Positions 46,977 through 55,075 are shown, numbered from the stretch's first letter. The stretch: DNA of 64,000 nt from Xanthomonas bonasiae (GCF_017163705.1 NZ_JAFIWB010000027.1:1-64000), one strand, 5' to 3'. Made by a program: numbers and translations. Notes: generated from the letters alone by a model not told the origin.

Positions 46977-47339
46977 ATGGTCAGCAGGGCAGGTGGACGC
47001 CGATCCCGTTTCCGGTCGGCATGGACGCGTTGCAGGGTCCGGCGCCGTGCGCGCCTGCGCCAGGCATGGTGCGTGGCGCTGGCGTGCATCGCGGTCATGC
47101 TGGCGCCCTCCTGGGATACGCGTGCGCAGTCGCTGTCGGCCATGGCCGAGGCTTGCCGCGATCCATTGCGGACCGTCCGCGAGCAGTCGATCACCCCTCA
47201 GCCTCCCGGCGCGTCGCTGGCGCCGACCAGGCGCGACGATTCGATCGATGCACCGCAACGCGTCGCGCTCGCCGCCGGCCGTCCGCGCTCGCGCTGCGCT
47301 GCGGACCCGGAGCGATCCGGCTTTCATTCTCGTCCCTAG
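46977..47339 (+). CDS. Possible small membrane or secreted protein, first ORF after reb promoter 1
   Basis: Encodes 120 residues if real. A strongly basic, Arg-rich N-terminus is followed by one hydrophobic segment (AWCVALACIAVMLAP) ending near TRAQS, then an Arg/Pro-rich tail without a recognisable fold. A GGAG site lies 9 bases before the ATG, and the distance from the predicted promoter is similar to that at the first rebB. It ends 38 bp before the amidohydrolase ATG. Against it: unusual composition for a mature protein and no family. It may instead be an untranslated leader. Confidence 0.35.
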   Translation: MVSRAGGRRSRFRSAWTRCRVRRRARLRQAWCVALACIAVMLAPSWDTRAQSLSAMAEACRDPLRTVREQSITPQPPGASLAPTRRDDSIDAPQRVALAAGRPRSRCAADPERSGFHSRP

Positions 47340-47377
47340 GCGGCGGATGCCGCCCGTCTCTTCCTAAAGGATCCGCC

Positions 47378-49579
47378 ATGGCCTATTTCAAGCTCGCCGA
47401 ACAAACCCAGCTGACCCGCTACGTCTGCGATTACCACAGCCACTTCACCGGCATCCTGCCGACGCAGCGTAAGCGGCTCGACGATGAAGGCGCATCGCTG
47501 GCGCAGTTGCTGGCGCAGAGGTTCTATCCCGGCGATGCGCATCGGCTTGCCAAGGGCGAGCTGAAATTGTTCGACTACGCGTTGTCGCTGATGATCGACA
47601 GCAAAAGCAATCCGTTCGCGCGGTTGCTGGCAAAGCAAAACCGCGCCGATTACGAGCGCGCCGAATGCGTGGCAGAGAACCTGTATATCGCCTGCCAGGT
47701 GTTGGCGGCGAACGCGGGCTATCTGCCTGAAGAGCTAGCCCTGCCGCCGCAGTCGCCAGCCCTGTATTCGCTGGTCGGCCGCGAGATCGTCGCGCCGGCG
47801 CTGGCGTCCGCGGCGGGTCCCGATGTCCGCTTGCGCGAATTGGTGCGCTACTTCAACAACAAGCTCTACAGCGCCAACAAGTACACCCCGTTCGACGACG
47901 CCTACAAGTTGCGCGGCCATTTCGTAAAGCAACTGTGCCAAGGCGATCCGGCCAAGTACGACACCTGGAACGAAGCGCAGAAGAATGACTACCAGGCGTG
48001 GGCGAACGCCACGTTCGACTACCTGCGCGAGGACGGTGTGCTGTTGACCCAAAGCGCCGCCACCGAGGACGAGATTCCGCAATTGGCCAGGTTGGCGCAG
48101 GCGTATAACACCGCAAAGGGCACCGACTACCGCTTGCTGGTGCACACGCCGCACCATTACATGGCAAAGGGCGAACTGGCCAGCTATCTGGACGCCAAGG
48201 TCAGGCCGTTGCTGGTCGGCGAGGGTAGCCCCGTCGTCGTCGGGCTGGACCTGCTTGGCGCGGAGAACAAGGTCGGCAACTACGCCGAATTGTTCAAATG
48301 GTTGCAGGCCAATGTCGAAGCACTGGGCGCCAACTTCGGCGACGACGGCGAAGGCAAGCGTGCGCGTCGCATGATCGTGCATATCCACTGCGGCGAAGGC
48401 AGCGGCTTCGGCGCGGAGAACCGTTCGGTCATCGGCTATTACTTCCACGAAGCCGGCGATCCGGATCCGGCGTTCTACGCGGCATTGTCCGCACATGTGC
48501 TCGACGCATGCGGCGCAGCGTACGCCAAGCGCAGCAATACGGTGCGCGGAACGCGCGGTACCGCCATCCCTCAGGCGCTGTTCGAGGAATTGTTCGCCAA
48601 TACCGCATTCAGCCATGCCGGGCACGTGCTGCGTCGCTTCGACATCAATGCGCCGCTGTCGCGCGAACTGGCCGGCTACAACGCCAAGCGCAACGTGATG
48701 GCCTTGAGCGAGGCGCTGGACCTGATCCAGGTGCCGTTCAAGGAAGACTACTACCGCAACCTGGTGGAAGAAAACCCGCTGTACGCGTTCCGTCTCGGCC
48801 ACGACTACTACTACCGTAGCTATATGGTGTCGCGCTACCCGTGGCTGGCCTTCGACACCAACTTGGGCAGCAATGCGATCACCGGCGCCTCGGCGCAGTT
48901 CGATTCGGTGCATGGCTACCGGCTCAATCGCGGCTACCGGCATCTGGACGGCTACATCGATACCGACGTGCTGAATGAGGCCGGAAACGCCGTGTTGAGC
49001 ATGGACGCGCGCAGCCTCAGCAGCAGCCAGATCGCCAGGTTCATTGAACTCAGTCGGTCTAAAGATGATCTTCCGACAACGCTGCAAAAAAATCGTGATT
49101 TCCTGCTGCAGCAACTCAAGGGCGCGCTGGGACCGATCAAGGCTGCGATACCGGAGGAGGCGCTGTTCGCAACCTATTGCTTGCTGACCGAATACTGCGC
49201 CGGCGAACAGGATGTCGCCGCCTTGCGCTACCAAGCGATGGTGCGCGTCCTGCAGGTGTTTCAGAACTGGCGCTCGTACCTGCTCGGTGCCGACGGCCAG
49301 GGCGTGGAGCATACCGGCGTGCAACATGAATTCCTGCGTATGCTGGTGCTGCTTGTCTACAAGATGCTGTTGATCAACCAGGGCGAAATTCCAGTGGCAG
49401 TGCTGCAGGCGCTGGCCGCGCTGTTGCAACAGCTGGCACGGGGCTACTGGACGGCGACGATTGGCCCGCTGGACGACCTTCAGGACGCTGCCGATCCGCT
49501 GGGCCTGGAATCGCTGGATGGCTTCAAGGGTCCCGCCTCGGTGGTCGTGGTGCGGCGCACGCCGCCAGCCCAGCCGTGA
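47378..49579 (+). CDS. Large adenosine-deaminase-like amidohydrolase in the reb locus
   Basis: Encodes 733 residues, more than twice the size of an ordinary adenosine deaminase. Elements of the deaminase TIM barrel are visible: H20-S-H22 in CDYHSHFTG (metal HxH), MIVHIHCGEGSG with His337 and Glu340 (the HAGE-type catalytic motif), candidate third His in HAGH (413/416) or RLGHD (475), and WLAFDTNLGSN with Asp493 (the NTDDP-like strand). The extra length is helical insertions and a C-terminal ~200-residue helical domain. A good AAAGGAT site precedes the ATG. Size and layout recall RdrB of the RADAR defence system, but no RdrA ATPase is here. The substrate is unknown; a role with R-bodies is inferred from position and promoter. 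Confidence 0.65.
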   Translation: MAYFKLAEQTQLTRYVCDYHSHFTGILPTQRKRLDDEGASLAQLLAQRFYPGDAHRLAKGELKLFDYALSLMIDSKSNPFARLLAKQNRADYERAECVAENLYIACQVLAANAGYLPEELALPPQSPALYSLVGREIVAPALASAAGPDVRLRELVRYFNNKLYSANKYTPFDDAYKLRGHFVKQLCQGDPAKYDTWNEAQKNDYQAWANATFDYLREDGVLLTQSAATEDEIPQLARLAQAYNTAKGTDYRLLVHTPHHYMAKGELASYLDAKVRPLLVGEGSPVVVGLDLLGAENKVGNYAELFKWLQANVEALGANFGDDGEGKRARRMIVHIHCGEGSGFGAENRSVIGYYFHEAGDPDPAFYAALSAHVLDACGAAYAKRSNTVRGTRGTAIPQALFEELFANTAFSHAGHVLRRFDINAPLSRELAGYNAKRNVMALSEALDLIQVPFKEDYYRNLVEENPLYAFRLGHDYYYRSYMVSRYPWLAFDTNLGSNAITGASAQFDSVHGYRLNRGYRHLDGYIDTDVLNEAGNAVLSMDARSLSSSQIARFIELSRSKDDLPTTLQKNRDFLLQQLKGALGPIKAAIPEEALFATYCLLTEYCAGEQDVAALRYQAMVRVLQVFQNWRSYLLGADGQGVEHTGVQHEFLRMLVLLVYKMLLINQGEIPVAVLQALAALLQQLARGYWTATIGPLDDLQDAADPLGLESLDGFKGPASVVVVRRTPPAQP

Positions 49580-49602
49580 CCTCCGGGCAAGGGGACATCG
49601 CG

Positions 49603-49833
49603 ATGGACGAGATCACCGAGTACCTGTGGCAAGAGCAACTCGCGCAACCGCCAGCCGTGGCGGCGGACACGCCGCCGGCGGACGCCGCAGCGACTACGCC
49701 GCCGCAGTCGTCGGCGCAGTCGTCGGCGCCGGAGCGGGAGCAGCCCTATCAGCCCAACCTGGAACAGTTGCTGCGTGCATTGAGCAACCCCGAAGTGCGC
49801 GAGGCCCTGGTCAAGCTGCTGCAGCCTCGCTGA
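49603..49833 (+). CDS. Small Pro/Ala-rich protein following the amidohydrolase
   Basis: Encodes 76 residues: an acidic N-terminal helix (MDEITEYLWQEQLAQ), a disordered Pro/Ala/Ser middle and a C-terminal helix (NLEQLLRALSNPEVREALVKLL). No family is recognised. The ATG at 49603 has an AGGGGA site; a GTG at 49576 overlapping the previous stop would add 9 residues. It forms one transcription unit with the amidohydrolase, since a terminator hairpin follows at 49857. The pattern of short helix, linker and helix suggests an adaptor or assembly helper. Confidence 0.65.
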   Translation: MDEITEYLWQEQLAQPPAVAADTPPADAAATTPPQSSAQSSAPEREQPYQPNLEQLLRALSNPEVREALVKLLQPR

Positions 49834-49856
49834 TCCACGCCGACACGTTCCGATCC

Positions 49857-49892
49857 GGGCCTGACTGCATGCGCAGCAGGCCCTTCTTTTTG
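49857..49892 (+). terminator. Rho-independent terminator after the amidohydrolase unit
   Basis: A stem GGGCCTG ... CAGGCCC with a short loop is followed by TTCTTTTT. It closes the unit that begins at reb promoter 1. Confidence 0.8.
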
Positions 49893-50081
49893 CGTGCGCG
49901 CGCGACAGGAAACTTGGTCGCTGCGGCGCACGCGCGTATGCATTCGTAGACAAAGCAACACGGCGTGCCGCATGTGGCGCGGCCGGCCGCCAATGCGGCG
50001 TGGCGTTGTCACCCAGGGAACAGCTATTGCCTGCAAGCCCCGCAGAGACTCGTTGCACAAGGGACTTCGGGAGTGTGTGCG

Positions 50082-50645
50082 ATGGATGTGGCAACGGGGA
50101 AAGAGGAAGGGGATGCCGGCCGTTTCGCCAGGGCCGACGAGATGTTCACGCGGGCATGGCGCAACGCTCTGCCGGATCTGCGCCGGCGTGCGTTGCGGCT
50201 GGCCAACGGTCGCCTGGATGCTGCGGAAGACCTGCTGTCGGATACCGCGGTGAAGGCGCTGCTGTTCATGCGCCGCTCGCCGGAGGCGATGACCGATCCG
50301 CAGGGATTCCTGTTCGTGGTGTTGCGCCACGTGTTTCTGGACGCGGTCAGGCGTCGTCGCAGCGGCGAGCCGCTGGACCGGCAACACGAGGCGCACGACG
50401 TGGACACCGTGGCCGACCAGGGCATGACCGCGCTGCAGCGCGCCGAGTTGAGCGATCAGATGGAGCGCGTGGTCGCCGCGGTGGCGGCGCTGACCCGCGA
50501 ACAGCGGCGCCTGTTCGGCTACCGCTTCGTCGAGGAGTTGCCGTATCCGGTGATCGCCAATCTGCTCAGCATCAACCAGCCGCTGGTGCGCAAGCGCGTG
50601 GAGTTGCTGCGCAAGCGCCTGCGCCTCGCGCTGGTGGCGGAGTGA
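50082..50645 (+). CDS. ECF-like sigma-70 family factor of the reb locus
   Basis: Encodes 187 residues. Region 2 is seen in DLRRRALRLANGRLDAAEDLLSDT and FLFVVLRHVFLDAVRRRR (core binding and -10 recognition), and region 4 in LTREQRRLFGYRFVEELPYPVIANLL followed by the recognition helix NQPLVRKRVELLRKRL. No anti-sigma gene is adjacent. The ATG at 50082 has GGGAG upstream; a longer reading from 49965 lacks support. The first rebB follows, and three copies of a matching promoter (TTTCACA-N15-CGTTT) flank the locus, making this sigma the likely activator. Reb clusters in other bacteria also often contain sigma factors. Confidence 0.85.
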   Translation: MDVATGKEEGDAGRFARADEMFTRAWRNALPDLRRRALRLANGRLDAAEDLLSDTAVKALLFMRRSPEAMTDPQGFLFVVLRHVFLDAVRRRRSGEPLDRQHEAHDVDTVADQGMTALQRAELSDQMERVVAAVAALTREQRRLFGYRFVEELPYPVIANLLSINQPLVRKRVELLRKRLRLALVAE

Positions 50646-50661
50646 GCACGCGCGGCCAGGG

Positions 50662-50691
50662 TTTCACAAACCGCCCACGGCGGCGTTTTCA
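50662..50691 (+). promoter_or_regulatory. Predicted ECF-type promoter 2, upstream of the first rebB
   Basis: TTTCACA at 50662-50668, 15 bases, then CGTTTTCA at 50684-50691. Over the 32 bases from the preceding GG to the final A it agrees with promoter 3 at 26 positions. It lies 17 bp after the sigma gene stop and 113 bp before the rebB ATG at 50805. Confidence 0.7.
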
Positions 50692-50804
50692 TTCAACGCC
50701 GGGCCGGCGCGGGCTGCGGCATCGCGGGCACTGCGGCTGACCCACGGCTCCGTCCGTGACGACCGCAGCGCCTCCCGGCAGGCGACTTACGAAGGAACAG
50801 GTTC

Positions 50805-51038
50805 ATGGCAGACAACACGCTCGTCAATTCGCAGATCACCGATGCGGTCACCCAGACCAACGTCAAGGTGGTGGCCGAGGCGCCCGCCCAGGCGATCGCC
50901 TCGCTGTACCAGGTCTCCAGCCACTCCACCGGGCTGGCGTTGCAGAACGCGGTGTACAGCCAACAGGCGCTCAACCAGATCTCCACCGCGGTGGTGTCCA
51001 AGGCGGTGGCGCTGATCATGGCGATCGGCGAGAAGTGA
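50805..51038 (+). CDS. R-body protein, RebB family (short)
   Basis: Encodes 77 residues. The RebB pattern is clear: NSQITDAVTQTNVKVVAEAPAQAIASLYQ, then a Ser/His-rich turn and NAVYSQQALNQISTAVVSKAV. RebB-type proteins polymerise into coiled ribbons (R-bodies) that extend suddenly, for example on pH change, and in Caedibacter are toxic to sensitive paramecia. This copy lacks the C-terminal extension of the two later paralogues and may be a structural or nucleating subunit. An AAGGA site precedes the ATG, and ECF-type promoter 2 lies upstream. Confidence 0.9.
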   Translation: MADNTLVNSQITDAVTQTNVKVVAEAPAQAIASLYQVSSHSTGLALQNAVYSQQALNQISTAVVSKAVALIMAIGEK

Positions 51039-51097
51039 CGCGGCCCGCATAGCGCCGGGCGCTGCCGCGGCGTCGTTCTATCCTTCAGGAGAGTGGC

Positions 51098-51994
51098 ATG
51101 TGGCCTTTCAACAGCAAGACCAACCCGCCGCCAGCGGCCGCCGCAGCGCCGGCGCCCGCGGTAGCGCTGCCGGCGCCGGGTGCTGCGGCGGTATCCGGCG
51201 CACCGACGGCGAGCGCTGCGGCGGCAGACGGGCCCGTGCCGACAGCGGACGGCGCGGCGCCATCGGCCCCCGCATCCGCGCCCGCGCCCACCGTTGCCGC
51301 TGCCGCTGAGGCGGTGCCTGCCAGTGTACCGACGGCTGCGCCGACGGGAAGCGCTGGCGGCACCGAGGCAGGCAGTCCCGATGCGGCATCCGCATCGACC
51401 GCCACCGACGCCGCGGCGGCCAGTGCCGGCGGCGCTGCGGCGGCCCCGCCCAGCGATGGCGATGCTGTGTCGCCTTCGCCTTCGCCGGCAGCACCGACCT
51501 CGCCTCCACCGCCACCCTCAATGCTGAGGACGCTCAACGCACGCATGATGGATCAGGCGGCTGCAGCGACACCGGCCAGCGACGCGCTCAACAGCAAGAT
51601 CGTGCAGGCGGTGCGGCTCACCAATGCCGAAACGATGGCGTACGCGCCGTCGCAGATCGTGATCGGTTCGGACATGCTGATCAGCCAGGCGGCCGGCCTG
51701 GTCGCGCAGTCCGCGGCGGTCTATTTCGACGGCGTCAGCAAGATGGCGCTGGCCAGCCAGGGCGTGCTGATCAAGCAGATGACCGAGAACCTGGCAGAGA
51801 ACAAGCTCGAGCAGGCCGCCGAGGATGCGCTGGGCGTGCTGGCGACCGATGTGCTGGTCGGTGCGGCCGCGGCGGTGGCGGCCGCGGCCGGCGCGCTGGA
51901 AGCGGAGTCGGCCAGTTTCGCCATCGACAAGATCGACCAGAGCATCGCCAAGTACGCCGACCTGATGCGCGGGCGCAAGTCGGCCAGCAGCTGA
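51098..51994 (+). CDS. RebB-like domain on a long Pro/Ala linker
   Basis: Encodes 298 residues. About 140 N-terminal residues are almost only Ala, Pro, Ser, Gly, Thr and Asp (low complexity). A RebB-like region begins near residue 165 (NSKIVQAVRLTNAETMAYAPSQ), matching the ITDAVTQxNVKV pattern of the short Reb proteins, and continues in long helices (KMALASQGVLIKQMTENLAENKLEQAAEDALGVLA) with an Ala-rich hydrophobic stretch ([19 protein letters not shown]). It may anchor, cap or organise the R-body ribbon. It sits 59 bp after the first rebB with a CAGGAGAG site, clearly in the same operon. The exact role is unknown. Confidence 0.75.
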   Translation: MWPFNSKTNPPPAAAAAPAPAVALPAPGAAAVSGAPTASAAAADGPVPTADGAAPSAPASAPAPTVAAAAEAVPASVPTAAPTGSAGGTEAGSPDAASASTATDAAAASAGGAAAAPPSDGDAVSPSPSPAAPTSPPPPPSMLRTLNARMMDQAAAATPASDALNSKIVQAVRLTNAETMAYAPSQIVIGSDMLISQAAGLVAQSAAVYFDGVSKMALASQGVLIKQMTENLAENKLEQAAEDALGVLATDVLVGAAAAVAAAAGALEAESASFAIDKIDQSIAKYADLMRGRKSASS

Positions 51995-52034
51995 GCGCGC
52001 GCACCGCGCGAGACACCCGCCATCGGGAGCCACC

Positions 52035-52604
52035 ATGCAGGACACCCCAGAATCCGAACTCGATCCGTTGTACGGCTTCGCCCAGCGCTGGCTGGGGCGC
52101 GAACTGAGCCCGATCGAACGCGTGCAGTTGCAGGCTTTCGCGCAGTCGGCCAATGCCGCGCAGAGCAAGCCGTCGGCCAAGGCGCGGGAGATGTCGAAAT
52201 CGCTGATCGACGCGGAGCGCCAGCGCGTGGACGGCTTGATCGCGCAGATGATGCACGGCATGCAGGACGCCGCGCGCGGCGTCGAGCTGGCCGACGGCGC
52301 CAGCGGCCACGCGGTGCTCGATGCGGTCGCCGCCGCGCCGTCGCTGGACGCGTTGCGTCCGGGCCGGCTGCGCCCGCTGCAGAGCGGCGAGACCAGCGGC
52401 AACCAGCTGCTGGTGGCGCAGATCGCCGATCGCCTGGGCAACCTGGTGCGCAAGGAAGTGCAGGCCTGCTTCGATCGCGAGTTCGGCAACCTGGCGCAAC
52501 AGATGCAGGCGGTGGTGGACGCGGCGCGCGCGGTCGGATTGGTCGATGCGCCGCCGTCGGCAGAGGCGGGTGAAAGTACCCCGGCAACGCCCGCTTCGGG
52601 CTGA
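52035..52604 (+). CDS. Reb-operon helical protein of unknown function
   Basis: Encodes 189 residues, mostly alpha-helical with charged heptads: PLYGFAQRWLGRELSPIERVQLQAFAQSA at the N-terminus, a Lys/Glu-rich middle (KAREMSKSLIDAERQRVDGLI) and a C-terminal helix (QIADRLGNLVRKEVQACFDREFGNLAQQMQAVV). No signal peptide or membrane segment. The family was not recognised. A GGGAG site precedes the ATG and it lies 40 bp after the RebB-linker gene, so it belongs to the same operon and probably helps R-body assembly or regulation. Confidence 0.75.
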   Translation: MQDTPESELDPLYGFAQRWLGRELSPIERVQLQAFAQSANAAQSKPSAKAREMSKSLIDAERQRVDGLIAQMMHGMQDAARGVELADGASGHAVLDAVAAAPSLDALRPGRLRPLQSGETSGNQLLVAQIADRLGNLVRKEVQACFDREFGNLAQQMQAVVDAARAVGLVDAPPSAEAGESTPATPASG

Positions 52605-53101
52605 TCCATCCGAACGCGCATGGCCGTGCATGTCCGCTTCGTCGGCGGATGTGCGCGGCCGGGCGTGTTTGCGTACCTGCGGTGCGGTGGTGCGGTGGTG
52701 CGGCGGCGGCAATGCTGCGGTATGTGCTGCGTAATTCGTGCCGGATGCGCGTGCGCACATAGCTGCCGCAGCAGTGGCGATACGGCGATGGGACCGATCG
52801 ATGATGCACAGGTCGGCATTGCATGGGCTACCGAATGCGATACCTCGGTAGCCGTCTGTGGGCCATCGCATGCGCCTGTAGTAGGTAGCCGCTGCCATGA
52901 CGCCAAGCGCACGTGGCGATACCCGCCGTCGCGAGACAGGCGATGCAGCGGCAAGGGTGGCGGTACCGCAGGCCATGCAGTTCGCTCGCACTAGCGCCGC
53001 CGTCGCCGTCGCCGATCCGGCGCGACGGCGCAAGTGTTTGCCGGCGACCCTGCCGGCCTGCGCCAAACCCGGTGGAACAGCGAGACAAGTGCGGCGCCTG
53101 G
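52605..53101. other. Non-coding stretch before the second reb unit
   Basis: About 500 bp without a convincing gene. It contains a GGTGCGGT microsatellite run (about 52680-52712) and an imperfect GGCTACC/GGTAGCC inverted pair near 52828-52855. The second reb promoter begins at its right end. Confidence 0.5.
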
Positions 53102-53131
53102 TTTCACAGTCCGTGCACTGCGCCGTTTTCA
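53102..53131 (+). promoter_or_regulatory. Predicted ECF-type promoter 3, upstream of the paired rebB genes
   Basis: TTTCACA at 53102-53108, 15 bases, then CGTTTTCA at 53124-53131, 44 bp before the rebB ATG at 53176. It is the closest match to promoter 2, sharing both complete boxes and the spacing. Confidence 0.7.
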
Positions 53132-53175
53132 GTGATCGTACGGCGTGGGCCGTACGCCAACCCAGGAGCGAACAC

Positions 53176-53496
53176 ATGGCATTTCCAACCGCCGTCAACG
53201 ACCAGATCACCGATGCGGTCACCCAGTCCAACGTCAAGGTCATCGGCGAAGCGCCGGCCTTTGCGATGGCGTCGATCTACCAGAGCATGGCGCACTCGAC
53301 CGGCATCCTGTTCGAGAACGCCGTCTCGGCGCAGCAGCAGCAGAACACGCTGGCGCAGGCCGCGGCCAACCAGGGCGTGATGCAGATCTACAGCCTGGAT
53401 ACCACCGCCGCCGCCGGCGCCACCGAGAAGGTCGCGCAGACCGGTGTCTCCGACAACCTCACCAGCCTGCTGACCGTGCTCAACGCGTTCAAGTAA
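53176..53496 (+). CDS. R-body protein, RebB family (paralogue 1 of tandem pair)
   Basis: Encodes 106 residues with the full RebB pattern: NDQITDAVTQSNVKVIGEAP, FAMASIYQSMAHSTGILFENAV, a QQQQNTLAQAA segment and a C-terminal extension (GVMQIYSLDTTAAAGATEK, SDNLTSLLTVLNAFK). It is expected to be a main structural subunit of the R-body ribbon. CAGGAG precedes the ATG. It is very similar to the next gene, the product of tandem duplication, and is driven by ECF-type promoter 3. Confidence 0.93.
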   Translation: MAFPTAVNDQITDAVTQSNVKVIGEAPAFAMASIYQSMAHSTGILFENAVSAQQQQNTLAQAAANQGVMQIYSLDTTAAAGATEKVAQTGVSDNLTSLLTVLNAFK

Positions 53497-53582
53497 GCGT
53501 CGGCCCGCTTGCCGTCGCCATAGCGCGGCGACGGTAGCGCGGGGCGCGAGTCTGCTATTCCTTTCCTATCGAGGAGCGTTTC

Positions 53583-53933
53583 ATGGCTTATCCCACCGCA
53601 GTCAACAACCAGATCACCGATGCCGTCACCCAGTCCAACGTCAAGGTCATCGGCGAGGCGCCGGCCTTCGCCATGGGCTCGATCTACCAGAGCCTGGCCC
53701 ATTCCAGCGGCATCCTGTACGAGAACGCGGTCGCTTCCCAGCAGCAGCAGAACACGCTGGCGCAGGCGGCCAACAACCAGGGCGTGATGCAGATCTACAG
53801 CCTGGACACCACCGCCGCGGCGGGGGCGTCGGAGAAGATCGCGCAGACCGGCGTGTCCGACAACCTCACCAGCCTGATGACCGTGCTGCAGGCGTTCAAG
53901 GGCGGCGGCGTCGCGGGTTTGAACAACCCCTGA
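53583..53933 (+). CDS. R-body protein, RebB family (paralogue 2 of tandem pair)
   Basis: Encodes 116 residues. It differs from the preceding paralogue at scattered conservative positions (for example MGSIYQSLAHSSGILYENAV) and by a Gly-rich tail (GGGVAGLNNP). R-bodies are usually built from more than one Reb subunit, so the pair may copolymerise. It lies 86 bp downstream with a strong GAGGAGCG site and no separate promoter box, so it is probably cotranscribed with paralogue 1. Confidence 0.93.
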   Translation: MAYPTAVNNQITDAVTQSNVKVIGEAPAFAMGSIYQSLAHSSGILYENAVASQQQQNTLAQAANNQGVMQIYSLDTTAAAGASEKIAQTGVSDNLTSLMTVLQAFKGGGVAGLNNP

Positions 53934-54161
53934 CGCCGGCGCGTCCAGGACGGCGCCACGACGCGGTCGCGCCGTTCCTTTGCCGGTCTCGTCCACTTCG
54001 GTCCGCAGGCGTGCGGATCGGAGCGGCGATGCCGCCGCGGCGCGTACCGCGCCGCCTTCCACCACGCCCTGCCCTCGACCGGTGCGCGCCTTGGCTGCCC
54101 GCCGCGGCAGGATGCGTTCGACGCCAGGCGTTGCGCAATGCGGCGCCTGAGAAGGGGGAGT

Positions 54162-55022
54162 ATGGACTTTCCTGCAGTGGCCACCCTGGAGGCCTCAGAC
54201 ATCGTCGCTGCGGCCCATGTCGGCAACGACCTGCAAACGCCCGCGGCCCATACCGGCCATCGGACACTGCTGGAGCGCTCGATGCTGTTCCACGACCTGC
54301 CTGCCGCGTTGCTCGACCACCTGCTCGCACATGCCAGCGAATGCGATCTGGCGCCGGGCAGCGTGCTGTTCTTCAAGCACGACCCGAGCAGCTTCGTCGG
54401 CGTGGTGGTGCGCGGGCGCCTGTACAAGGTGCTGTACGGCGCGGACGGACAGGAACTGATCGTCGGCACCATCGAGCCGGGCGGCCTGGTGGACGAAGCC
54501 GCGCTGCTCGAGCCGCACGGGCGCAGCTTCACCGCGATCGCATTCGGCGCCAGCACCGTGCTCAAGCTGTCGCGCCGGCACTTCGCGCCCCTGATGGAAT
54601 CGCCGTTGCTGCAGCAGCGCATCGAAGCGCTGCTGCGCGTGCGCCTGCGACAGGCCCTGGACAGCCTGGAAAGCATGTGCCTGCACCGGCTGGAAGTGCG
54701 CCTGGCGCGCTACGTACTGCGCCAGCTGGAGGTGCAGGAGTGGCAGCGCGGCGGCAGCTGCGCGATCGTGCTGCCGCCCAACCAGAGCATCCTGGCGGCG
54801 ATGCTCAACGTCAGCCGCTCCAAGCTCAATGCCCAGCTGCAGCAATGGAAGCGCAACGGCCTGGTCAGCCGCCGCCGCAACCTGCTGCGCATCCACGACC
54901 TCGACGCGCTGTGCGCCAAGGCCTACCTGCACGCCAACGCACCGCTGCGCACGCTGGCCTGGCACGGCGAGGACGGACTGCGACCGGCGCCGTGCCTGCC
55001 GTTGCTTCCGTGCAGTGGCTAG
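54162..55022 (+). CDS. Crp/Fnr-family transcription regulator at the end of the reb locus
   Basis: Encodes 286 residues. A ~40-residue lead is followed by a cyclic-nucleotide-binding-fold domain (MLFHDLPAALLDHLLAHA, APGSVLFFKHDPSSFVGVVVRGRLYKVL, GTIEPGGLVDEAALL), a dimer helix and a C-terminal winged helix (LPPNQSILAAMLNVSRSKLNAQLQQWKRNGLV). The cAMP-contact residues of Crp are not clearly kept, and the Cys set of Fnr is absent, so the signal is unknown. The ATG at 54162 has AAGGGGGAG upstream; one at 54138 would add 8 residues. Its place after the rebB pair suggests it tunes reb expression, but it lacks the ECF promoter box. Confidence 0.85.
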   Translation: MDFPAVATLEASDIVAAAHVGNDLQTPAAHTGHRTLLERSMLFHDLPAALLDHLLAHASECDLAPGSVLFFKHDPSSFVGVVVRGRLYKVLYGADGQELIVGTIEPGGLVDEAALLEPHGRSFTAIAFGASTVLKLSRRHFAPLMESPLLQQRIEALLRVRLRQALDSLESMCLHRLEVRLARYVLRQLEVQEWQRGGSCAIVLPPNQSILAAMLNVSRSKLNAQLQQWKRNGLVSRRRNLLRIHDLDALCAKAYLHANAPLRTLAWHGEDGLRPAPCLPLLPCSG

Positions 55023-55043
55023 CGCATCGCCGAATTCACAGTA

Positions 55044-55075
55044 CCCCTGTAGGAGCGGCTTCAGCCGCGACAGGA
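55044..55075. repeat. REP-like hairpin between convergent genes
   Basis: A single copy of TGTAGGAGCGGCTTCAGCCG lies between the Crp-like regulator gene and the converging acyltransferase gene. The same unit occurs at 9829-9903 and in the array at 44558-45314, each time between convergent gene ends. Confidence 0.8.

Noticed and set aside
47378-49579. A complete RADAR defence system
   Set aside because: Only an RdrB-like deaminase candidate is present; no RdrA-type ATPase lies on either side, and the neighbours are R-body genes.
52705-53160. Possible extra small gene between the reb units
   Set aside because: The open frames overlap the predicted promoter, lack start signals and have no Reb-type pattern.
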